From contig NC_030858.1 in NCBI RefSeq assembly GCF_000208745.1, positions 11,412,454-11,476,453 on the forward strand: DNA of 64,000 nucleotides. Reading direction: 5' to 3'. This document shows positions 1 to 8,868 of this stretch, one piece after another; positions within the stretch are counted from its first letter, which is position 1, and the number at the start of each line of letters is the position of its first letter. Position numbers and translations under genes: made by a program. This DNA is from Theobroma cacao (lineage: Eukaryota > Streptophyta > Magnoliopsida > Malvales > Malvaceae). Below the pieces are notes generated by a model that was given only the letters and a program-made list of their open reading frames with translations, was not told the DNA's origin and ran no database searches.

Positions 1-367
1 TCTTTTATTTTCTTATTATATTCAAATAATCGTAATTCGTTTTAAATAAAGATTTTAGACTTTTAAACTCATTTTGAATATGAATTATGTGTTTTGTACT
101 TGTATATTACGTTTTAGCCAGTTTCGAAATTTTTGAGAAAAAATGACCAAAATACCCCTGTGTGGCGAAAATTTTATTTTGATTGTTTTTGATCTAAAAT
201 AGTATATATTCTCTAAAAACTCGATATTTAACAATGATTGCTCACAGGAAAGGAAAGAAACTGATATGAAAGCCTTGCGGGGTTCCGGTTGGCATTCCGG
301 ATAATGAGTGTCAATCGGGACGTCGCGGCGATTGTCATGGGCCTGAGGGAGGTTCCGGGTCGTGACA
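1..367 (+). mobile_element. 3' end of a Tekay/Del-type Gypsy LTR
   Basis: The last 150 bases are the same as the 3' termini of the other Tekay-type LTRs here (ending at 6833, 11747, 31002, 44099 and 44975): a CCTTGCGGGGTTCC block, a GGGACGTCGCGGCG-like block and the terminal TCGTGACA. No primer-binding site follows, so this is either the 3' LTR of an element that begins left of the window or a solo LTR. The 5' part is not visible. Confidence 0.85.
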
Positions 368-530
368 CTTGCCATCCACATTTTTCCATGACATGATTTA
401 TTGAGCAATGACATGTACATAACATTATTTTGAATATGCTACAAGCATAGTATTCATTATTATTACCATAGCATGCTTTTAAATTACTTGATTTAACCTA
501 TGATAGAGTCATTGATTTAAATGGTTATGC

Positions 531-571
<41 letters not shown>

Positions 572-624
572 GATGTTATAAATACTAATGGGTACTTGTA
601 TTGATGTTGTCAATAAAATAAAAT
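368..624. other. Short unassigned spacer with a TTA microsatellite
   Basis: This is AT-rich sequence between the LTR end and the Copia fragment. Apart from the TTA repeat I see no coding or terminal-repeat signal. It may be sequence flanking the truncated Copia element or an eroded part of it. Confidence 0.4.
531..571. repeat. (TTA)n microsatellite
   Basis: About 13 uninterrupted TTA units. Confidence 0.95.
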
Positions 625-1568
625 GTTTTCTAACTTTTAAATTTGATATGAAAGATTTAGAATAAGCTAATGTTATTTTGAGTTTTAAAATCATAAGATG
701 TGATAGTAGCCTAATGCTAACACAAGAGCATTATATTGAGAGGTTACTTAAAAAGTTTAGACATTTTAATGTCACATCTATGAATACTCCTTATGATGCT
801 AATACACAATTAAAGAAAAATAAAGGTGATAGTATGGCTCAGTTTGAGTATGCACAGATTATTGGGAGTCTGATGTATTTGATGAATTATACTTGACCTG
901 ATATAACTTATGTTGTGTGTAGATTGAGCAGATATATATAAAGTCCCAATCAAGATCATTGGACTACCTTGAACAGGGTAATGAAATATTTGAGAGTTAC
1001 TATAAACAATGGTATTTTATATAATAGATTTCCCGTTGTATTAGAAGGGTACAGTGATGCTAACTGGATATCTGATTTAGATGAGATAAAATCCACAAGT
1101 GGTTATATATTCACCTGTGATGGAGGTGCTATTACTTGAAAGTTAATCAAACAAACAATAATTGTTAAATCTACAATGAAATCAGAATTTGTAATTTTAG
1201 AGTTGGTTGACAATAACGCTGAGTGGTTAAGAAACCTCTTAATAGATATTCTATTTGGGATGAAACCAACACCCTGTGTTTCTATGCATTGTGATTGTCC
1301 AGTGGCAATAACCGTTGCAAAAAATAAAACTTTCAATGGTAAGAATAGACATATTAACTTAAGACATGATGTGATAAAGTAGCTGCTTAGAGATGGAATT
1401 ATGTCCATTAATTATGTGAGGTCAAAGCTGAATTTGATCGATCCTCTAACTAAACCCTTGGAAAGAAAATTAATTAATGATACATCGAGGGGAATAAGAC
1501 TAAGTCAATTGAGAAAAATCAACAATAATGGTAACCCAGCCTATGTGAGTGGTGATCTCATGAATTAG
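625..1568 (+). pseudogene. Copia reverse transcriptase C-terminus plus RNase H, truncated
   Basis: The reading begins in the RT 'KFDMKDLG..' region. It continues through the stretch equivalent to 'HYIERLLKKF', then 'IIGSLMYL', the RNase H 'GYSDANW' and 'STSGYIF' motifs, and a C-terminal 'DPLTKPLER' close to the usual end of Copia pol. These are established landmarks of Ty1/Copia polyproteins. The gag, protease, integrase and first half of RT are missing. Stops interrupt the frame (for example after MNYT near 893, after YI near 940, after GAIT near 1135). The RNase H aspartate in 'SDAN' is still present. The C-terminal style is nearer Tork-like Copias than the Sireviruses to the right, but I am not sure of the lineage. 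The fragment belongs with the LTR at 2088. Confidence 0.85.
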
Positions 1569-2087
1569 GTTCGTATGGGTAATAACAAGTTATTTGTTAA
1601 TAAATTGATGCACTATTAAAATTATTGTCTCTCTTGTGATGTGTGAATAGTGCAAGACTGCAATGCAAAAAAGGTTGAGTTAAACACTTAATGAATTACA
1701 TATTCCTTATAGGTGGTGTATTAAATTATAGTATACACTTCATGGAATCACCTATATAAGTATGGAGTGGGGCCGTTCTTATGAAAATGGTGGCAAATTT
1801 TCTAGAGCACTTAGGAATAACCAAGCACACATATGGTTTATTCGTGCAAAATTGCATTGCATAGTAGAAATTGGGGGGTGTAATGTGATTGATGAAAATC
1901 ATATTGCACATAAAGAATTTTTGGTTCATATAAGTTATAAACTTCACCAAAATTCTATGATTTATGTTTCATTCTTTTAGGCTTGATTCATAGCTTAAAA
2001 AGCACTAGTCTCGATGCATTACACTTGAGTGAGATTAAACCCAACAAAAACTTTCTATCATGAAACCTTGTGAAATATGTGGAGGAT
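1569..2087 (+). other. 3' non-coding tail of the Copia fragment, ending in a polypurine tract
   Basis: This is non-coding sequence between the end of pol and the LTR. It ends in a short purine run, GTGGAGGA (2079-2086), directly before TGTTGAAA, the expected place for a polypurine tract. The small ORFs on both strands have no recognisable similarity. Confidence 0.6.
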
Positions 2088-2808
2088 TGTTGAAAAAATA
2101 ATGATATTTCATAAAGCTTCAATCTCACATTGTTTAGATACAAAAGATGTTAAGTGCTTTATATAAACAAACCCATTATGAGCTTGTTGTAAGTAAAAAA
2201 AGAAAGTGGGCTCAAGTGCACACGAGATCAAACCAAGTCTTGAGAAATTGCAGATTTCCCCCCATATGGGCAAGTATACATGTGGGCTAGGCCTAAGTGA
2301 TATTTTATACCTTAATGGTTTATTTTTTACTTTACTTGACTCAGTCTTTTTACCGTGGTAAAAAGTTAGTCTTTGATTGAATCAGTCTATCAAGCTTAGT
2401 TTTTATAATGTTATAGACTCAGTCTTCTAGAATCTTGCATAACGTTATAATTTTCTCTTGATTTTCTGCAACGTTATTCCTGATTCTCTTCTATTCTCAT
2501 CCTATAAATACCAACCTTTACCTTAGTTCACAACACCTTATCTCTCAGTTCTTCTTTTTTTCTACTTTCTACTTCTTGCCTTCCTTTTTTCTGTTAGGTT
2601 ACTTTTTAGTTTTAATTTTCTGCTATTCTTGGTATCCTTGATAGTTTGTGCAAATTAATCAAAAGAGTTTGTTGAATCTTAGGGAGAACCACTACAGTCT
2701 TTTTGCATCCAGTTTCATACTCTGAAGGGGCGAAAATTATCCTTAAGGATAGTGTTTCATGCCTCAAGCTTTCTTGTATTGTTCTTATGCTTCATTATAT
2801 TGTTAACA
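2088..2808 (+). mobile_element. 3' LTR of the truncated Copia element
   Basis: It starts with TGTTGAAAAA immediately after a polypurine run. It contains a promoter-like TATAAATA and ends, as best I can place it, at TTGTTAACA. The start is well supported by the tract. The end is a guess from the TG...CA rule, because no 5' LTR copy is in the window to compare. No TSD can be checked. Confidence 0.5.
2503..2510 (+). promoter_or_regulatory. TATA box of the Copia LTR
   Basis: TATAAATA lies inside the LTR, followed by a pyrimidine-rich leader. This is the usual arrangement of a Copia U3/R boundary. Confidence 0.5.
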
Positions 2809-2918
2809 ACAAGCTAGATAAAAGTAAAATTTCTAGAGAACAACTCAATCATGAATTGAATAAATACCCTAAAACCATCATAATAGCGAAGAAATAAAAG
2901 TTGAAAAAGGTAAAGGCA

Positions 2919-3380
2919 AAATGGAAAAACCCCGAATGTGAGTTCCTCAAGTTCAATGTACGCAGATGGGTTGCTAAGAGGCATCTTGGGAGAAGTGAGA
3001 ATAAGTGGTGCCCTAAGGGATAAGAATGAGTCCACTAATATCTTGTTTCGCAAAGCAACAAGTGTTGATTATGTAAACCTTGTCGAAATTGTTGCTATTA
3101 GAAAGGCTTTAGAGGTTTTCACTACTTCAAAATGGGTAAACTCCCATAGCTTTGTTGTTGAAAGTGACTCGTCTAGTGTAAACATGTAGTTAAATGGATC
3201 GTTAATCCATAAGAGTCCTAGTCGAAAATAAGAAAGTACATTCTAAATATTGAATGCCTAAAGACACAAATTAGTCGATGATAGATCCTTCAAACACAAA
3301 GAGAGGCAAATGACATGACGGATAGGCTTGCAAAGGTTAGAGACCAACGAGAGCAAGAGCTATTGCTGGTTCTCAATTAG
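2919..3380 (+). pseudogene. Plant RNase H-like (RVT_3 type) fragment
   Basis: Read across frames, the stretch gives 'KWKNPECEFLKFNV', then 'SGALRDKNE', 'LVEIVAIRKALEVFTTSKW', 'SFVVESDSSS', and in a shifted frame 'REANDMTDRLAK'. This order is that of the RNase H type-1 domain at the C-terminus of plant LINEs and related orphan genes: LKFNVDG, AE-x-x-A-ALxxF, ESDS, AND..A-LAK. The first catalytic aspartate, expected after 'KFNV', is lost and at least two frameshifts and stops are present. It is a relic. I infer a LINE origin; a decayed retrogene is the alternative. Confidence 0.6.
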
Positions 3381-3914
3381 ATGAATGTGGTTTTAAAATG
3401 GTTTATGGAAATTGTTTCTGTTTGTGGTTTTTGCAAATTGACCAAATTTGAGTGTGATTGGCTACATATGGTTCATTATTACTCAAATACTTAATGGTGC
3501 ATTTGGATAGGGAGAAAACCTAGTTGTGCATGTTGTAATTGATGATTGTCAATGTGAAAGGTAACTGGTAGCATTAAAGGGTAGCTCTTCTATGATAATG
3601 GAGAATTTGTCAGGTAAGCAGGGAATTTAGGTTGGTGTTGTGTTTGTGTGATGATGTTAAAATCTTGTCCCTTCCCTCAAAAAGGGCATAAACGTTATCT
3701 TTTATCCAATGGTGCACACTACTGTTAATAGGGATGAGCTGTGGTAATAGGTTCATGGAACTCACCATTTGAAAGCTGGATGTGTTTATTGTGGTTTGTG
3801 CAAGATGTGGTTGGTTAGCCCTTATCCACTGTAGTTCAGATTGCTAGTCGTGTGATTGGCTAGTGAATAGTTAGGGTGTGTGGGTGTTCTGTCGACGAAA
3901 GTTTTAAGCTAAAA
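3381..3914 (+). other. Flank of the gag-only Gypsy element, including its TAAAA target site
   Basis: No coding signal is seen. It may be the 3' tail of the RNase H relic. Bases 3910-3914 are TAAAA, repeated exactly at 11748-11752 after the element, so sequence left of 3914 and right of 11752 was once continuous. Confidence 0.55.
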
Positions 3915-4534
3915 TGTCAAACCCTATTTTATAAAATAATTACGACGTCATTTACATGCTCAATAGAATGTTTGCATAATTAGGAAGTTCAAGAAATCGT
4001 TAAAAGACGATATTGGCCCTAATTGTATCATTAAGTCGATTAAGACTCGAATTATTTCAAATAGAAATTTTAAGGTGAAATTAAGAGTTTCACAGTCCAG
4101 AGATGACTCAAAATGGTAATTCGGAGTTCGAGGATCAATTTGGAGTCAAATCGAAATTTTCACTATCTAGGGGCAAAATGGTCATTTGTCACCTAGGGAT
4201 AAAATGGAAATTTTAGAAAAGATTTTTTGGCCCTATTTGACTTATTGGAGTATGATTTGAGTATTGGAGTATGATTTGAGGTTTAGAAGTGAAAAAAATT
4301 TAATTTTCGGTATAATTTGGAGCATAGGGGTAAAATGGTAATTTTGCCACCTTAGGGGCAAAATTGTAATTTTCCACCACCAGGACATTTGTCCAGCACA
4401 TGGTCTTCCCTTATCCTCATTTTGACCTTTGACTAATCATGTGGTGGAGATAAAAGGTTTAAAATTTTTAAAGTTTTAAAAATGGACCAATGAAAACATG
4501 CAATGTGTCAAGCTTAGAATATTTTATTATTTTC

Positions 4535-4542
4535 TATAAAAA
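4535..4542 (+). promoter_or_regulatory. Probable TATA box in the Tekay LTR
   Basis: TATAAAAA is followed about 60-90 bases later by a purine-rich leader that is conserved between LTR copies. The same position carries TATAAA-type sequence in the LTRs at 27999 and 41104. Confidence 0.5.
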
Positions 4543-4674
4543 TCAGCCTATAAACCCTCATTTCTCTCCAAATATTCGGCCACACCAAGAACAAAAGGAA
4601 AAAAGAAGAGAACAAACCCTAGGTGGGGAATTTGAAGAGAAAAGTGTGAAAAATCAAGGAAAATAAGTGAAAAA

Positions 4675-4681
4675 GGTAAGA
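4675..4681 (+). promoter_or_regulatory. Conserved 5' splice-site-like sequence in the LTR leader
   Basis: AAAG|GTAAGA is a near-ideal plant donor. The site is kept in the 3' LTR (near 9632), in the antisense solo LTRs at 16379-19311 and 31639-34628 (as AATCTTACCTTTT), and as GTAAAA or GTGAGA in the LTRs at 27999 and 41104. It pairs naturally with the acceptor just before gag (7040). Splicing itself is inferred. Confidence 0.4.
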
Positions 4682-6840
4682 TTTTTCAATTTAAACTTGA
4701 AATCTATTTTCCTTAAGCATTTCTCCTTATTTTCCATGGTTAAATTATATGTTTTCATGATGAATTCATGGCTGGTCAAAATGGGCATGGATAGAGAAAG
4801 ATGTTGGATTGATTTGATTTTAAGTTATGTTAGTATTTTTAGTTAATTTAGCATATTTAGAAGCAAAACAACAAGAAAAGAATTCATTTTTCCCATGAAT
4901 CTTCATTCGTCGAATCTTCCTTGATATGTGTGGGAGATGGATTGTTATTATTTCAAGAGAAATGGCTTAGAAAATGATGAATAATGGTGAGAAAATTAAG
5001 TAGGAAAAATCACGGTGGTAGTGCACTATAATGGCCGAATTTTTCCATGAAGAAATGGGAAGGTTTTGATGCTGAAATTGGTGTTATTTGAATAATGTTT
5101 GGTGAATTGAGGTATTAGAAATGAAATGGAGCAATTTGGAGCCAAATCGGACACAATTGTCATTTAATCGGGTAATAGGCCGAATTAGGTCAGCACCGCA
5201 TTTAAGCGGTAGTCGGATAAGTTGCATATCATATCATGCATATACACCGAGCCTGAATTGATTTTATAATGGTCAAGCATTAATGTGGTGAATTATGTAT
5301 TGTACATTGTGGATAGGTGGTGAGCAAATTACACTGGTAAAAGTACAGAGATTGTGCTTGAAGACTGGGATTAAGAGTACATCAACTTCTAGAACAGTGA
5401 GTGAACTTATTATCGCCTTAATTATCTAGAGTAGTTTTATACAATTGTGTGATTTTATACAAAATGGGTTTAAATGGTAAATTGCTATGTTTTAAGAGAA
5501 ATTGTGATTTTATAAAGTTTTTGAAAAATTGAATACTGGCTTTGAAAATAGAGTAATTGGAGACTGCCTACTTGTGTTATAAATTGTGTTTTAAATTATA
5601 TGGCTTATAGCAATATGTGAGCATGAATGGCAAAGTCGGTGTTTGTATCAAAATTATATTTGTACTGTGTATTCAGCCTTGAGAGACTAGGTTGCGATAA
5701 ATTGCCATGTCATGCATAAAAAGATTTTATAAATCAGGTGGTAGATAAAATAATCCATAATCCTTGCAGTGGAGGTTCTGTGGACCAGCCTAAGAGAGGG
5801 GGCACAGAATCAGATAGTTTTATTATATTCTTACCTCGATCGGAGAGCCGTGTGAAGGGTATCTCTAGAGGTAAAGATTTGACTACACTTCACGTGGACC
5901 ACCGCGTGAGAGTGAGACTCAGCCAACGCCAAGGCATGGCTAGAATTTCGGATGTAAAGACATTTAACTGCCTTGGTGGTCTCGGTCAGATGCCTAGGCC
6001 AAGGCATCCCCGGGAATGATTTTGGCAAGAGCCAAGTTTTGTGAGATATATAAGCCATGTTAATTAATTGAGTAAACTAAATATTCATGTTATGAAACAT
6101 ATATTGGAAAAGAATATTTTAATTCGTCTCCATTTACTCGCCTTTAGATAGTTTAGATGGTGTCTATTTACTCACTGGGATTTTATAATCTCACCACCCT
6201 CAATTCCCTACATTTCAGGCTTGAGATAGCCGGTAGATAGTTAATTACATCAAGAACTTCAGTTAGCCTTGCATCGACAAAATTATAGGTTCATAGACTC
6301 GCACCTTATTGGTTAGTTGGGAGCCCACGTGTCATTGTAAAAGTAATTTTATACTTCAGTTATCTGCTTTAAAGTACGTATGAATATATTTAGCTTTTAC
6401 ACTACAAAAATTAATTACGAATTTCTCTATAAATATTATTTTTTATTTAAAAAATAGAATATTTTATTAAATATTAGTATTTTATTCAAACAATTATAAT
6501 TTCATTTCAAATAATTATTTTAGACATTTAAATTTACTTTAATTATGAAACATGTGTTTTTCACCCACACATCATGTTTTTGGAGGGTTTCGGTATTTTC
6601 GAAGAAAAATGATGAAAATGCCCTTGTGAGCCAGAAAATAATATTATATTATTTTGATTTGGAAACGACTTATGATTTCTTGAAATGTGAAATTTAATAA
6701 CTGTCGCTCACCGGGGCGATGCGGAAGCTGATGCTAAGCCTTGCGGGGTTCCGATCGACATTTTGAGTAATAAGTGCCTATTGGGACGTCACGACGGATG
6801 TCATGGGCCCGATGGGAGTTCCGGGTCGTGACAATTAAAG

Positions 6841-6852
6841 TGGTATCAGAGC
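6841..6852 (+). promoter_or_regulatory. Primer-binding site (initiator tRNA-Met)
   Basis: TGGTATCAGAGC, the usual complement of the 3' end of plant initiator tRNA-Met, lies seven bases after the end of the 5' LTR. Confidence 0.92.
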
Positions 6853-7026
6853 ATTGTTTAAAGATCAGAGATTTTGGTTTTAAAGCTTTAGATTTTAAAG
6901 TTTTTTATTTTAAAGTTGTTTTAAGAAATCCACACTAACACTGTGTGGCCCCGAGTTAGGTTAAGTAAGGTTAGATTGAATAGGATGCATTTGCATATAG
7001 AACTTGAGGTTGCCTAAGATTGTGTT

Positions 7027-7041
7027 ATTTATCTTTATAGA
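7027..7041 (+). promoter_or_regulatory. 3' splice-site-like sequence directly before gag
   Basis: A T-rich run ending in TATAG precedes ATCACT and the gag start region. The related element has the same layout (TTCTTATAG then ATCACCATG, 31146-31163), so the junction is conserved between elements. Confidence 0.35.
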
Positions 7042-7046
7042 TCACT

Positions 7047-8424
7047 ATACCTCCTAGACACGAACGCCCATCTGTTACTAGATCAGTAGGGAGAGGAAGG
7101 GGTTGTCCCTAACATCGTCAATAAGAGGTAGTAAAGGAAGGATCAGCTGCATCCACGTATCGAGCAGCACCTGCTGTTGAGCAGGCAGAGAGTCCTCCAC
7201 ATCCAGCTTCTCTACCACTTACTGGTAGTCTTGCCATGCCTCCTAAGATGGCACAAGCATTGGCAGCCTTCTTTACCGCAATGGCTGGTCAAGCTCAGAC
7301 TGGTCAGGTTCCACCTATAGTGCCTCCAACTACACCTTCAGTTTCGCCAATACAGGATGTATCTATTTCTAAGAAGCTGAAGGAGGCTAGGCAACTTGGT
7401 TGCACATCTTTCATGGGTGAGTTAGATGCCACTGTGGCAAAGGACTGGATTAACTAGGTTTTAGATACTTTCTCTGACATGAGATTAGACGACGATATGA
7501 AGTTAATGGTGGCTACGAGATTACTAGAGAAGAGGGCTCGTACCTGGTGAAATTCAGTGAAGTCCTGTTCCACTACTCTTCAGACATGGTCAGACTTCCT
7601 AAGAGAATTTGATGGTTAGTATTTCACTTATTTCCATCAGAAAAAAAAGAAGAGAGAATTTATGAGTTCGAAACAGGAGAATTTAACGGTAGAGGAGTAC
7701 GAGACTTGTTTTAACGAGTTGATGTTATATGTGCCAGATCTGGTGAAATCTGAGCAGGATCAGATCAATTATTTTGAGGAAGGGCTCCGTAATGAGATTA
7801 AAGAGCGGATGACAGTGACTGGTAAGGAGCTTCATAAGGAAGTAGTGCAAATTGGCTTTAAGGGCTGAGAAGCTCGTAAATGAAAATAGGAGAATACGAG
7901 TTGAGTTTGCAAAGAGGAGGAATTTGAGTGTATCCTCCAGCTAGCCACCAAAAAGGGACAAGGATTCACCTGTATCAGGAAGTAATACCTCTGTTCCAGT
8001 AACATCTTCCCAACCTTCATTTTCACAAACACAACAAAGGCTTCCAAGATTCGGTAGGTCTGAGATGACTGTTTCTAGGAAAAAATCCCAAAGTTCTGAT
8101 AGATGCAGAACGTGTGGGAATTATCATGTAGGGCTGTGCAGTGGGCCGGTACGATGTTTTCATTGTGATCAGCCCGGTCACATTAAGAGTAACTGTACCC
8201 AATTAGGACAAGCCACTGTAGCTGCTCCATTCCCACTAGTTCGTACGGATATACAAGGGAGAGATTTGGTTGAATCACAACAGAGGCAAGGTGTGACCAT
8301 ACAATTCGGAGTGGAGAGTAACACTTTAGTATATCCACCTTCTAGACCACAGACTTGTTCTTCGACAAGAGTTTTTGCTGTAACGGAAGATGAATCACGA
8401 GTCCAACCTAGAGAAAGTGAGTGA
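7047..8424 (+). pseudogene. Tekay-type gag, broken
   Basis: Gag forms the nucleocapsid shell of the element. Readable parts are a proline-rich N-terminus, 'LKEARQLGCTSFMGELD', the capsid block with 'LMVATRLLEKRARTW' and 'FTYFHQKKKKREF', 'QENLTVEEYE', and the zinc region 'CRTCGNYHVGLC' plus 'CFHCDQPGHIKSNC', which keeps all C-C-H-C ligands of the second knuckle. The start codon is ATA where the related element has ATG (31161). TAG replaces a codon after 'DWIN' (7455-7457), a TGA follows 'KRARTW', and another frameshift or stop lies near 7866. These changes make the copy non-coding now. The zinc knuckle at 8158-8203 is the best preserved part. Confidence 0.85.
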
Positions 8425-8868
8425 AAAGTTAGATGAAATGTGAGATAGCGACAAGGGATATTAATATCAAACGAGGAGAATGTAAATAAAGGTTTCAAGA
8501 ATAATGTAGTAAATGAGTTCATATGAAATATTGCTGTAAGAATTTCTTATTATATTGTGGAAATTAGAACTCAAAAATACTTGAGGTATACAAAGTTCAA
8601 ATGAATTTAAATCTTAAGTAACAAATTAATGTCGAAATACAAGAAGGATACAAAGCAATATAGAGGCGTGAAAGATGATTAAGGACAAAGGAATGACTCT
8701 GAGGAATTGTGATATTGCATCGTATTCGATGATCAAATCAAGATTCCCTATAAAGGGGATAACATGAGAAGTTGAGCATCAAATAAAAAGATAATACCCC
8801 ACATTTTCTTTGAGCTTGATAAGTGAAATTTTGAGGACAAAATTTTATTTTATTTAAGAGAGTAGTCT
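8425..8868 (+). other. Filler replacing pol, followed by the pol tail, stem-loop and polypurine tract
   Basis: Similarity to the related element stops near 8415, in the linker before protease, and resumes near 8762 with the final codons of pol (AACATGAGAAGTTGAGCATC against AACATGGGAAGTCGAGCATC at 38868). The 345 bases between are AT-rich and match no pol domain I can recognise. From 8826 comes AAATTTTG-AGGA-CAAAATTT, an 8-bp perfect stem with an AGGA loop, then a degenerate purine tract (AAGAGAGTAG) before the LTR. Confidence 0.7.

Larger units (their letters stand above)
3915..6833 (+). repeat. 5' LTR of the gag-only Gypsy element
   Basis: The LTR is 2919 bp, TGTCAAACCC to TCGTGACA. It contains a TATA box, a strong GTAAGA splice-donor-like site, a pair of 20-bp tandem copies around 4244-4281, a short hairpin at 5989-6008, and the GC-rich terminal block shared by all Tekay-type LTRs here. 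Confidence 0.92.

Noticed and set aside
85..425. Antisense ORFs near the left edge
   Set aside because: They lie in the conserved LTR terminus and recur as shadows in other LTR copies.
4244..4281. 20-bp tandem duplication in the LTR
   Set aside because: It is present in both LTRs of the element, so it is a family trait; no function suggested.
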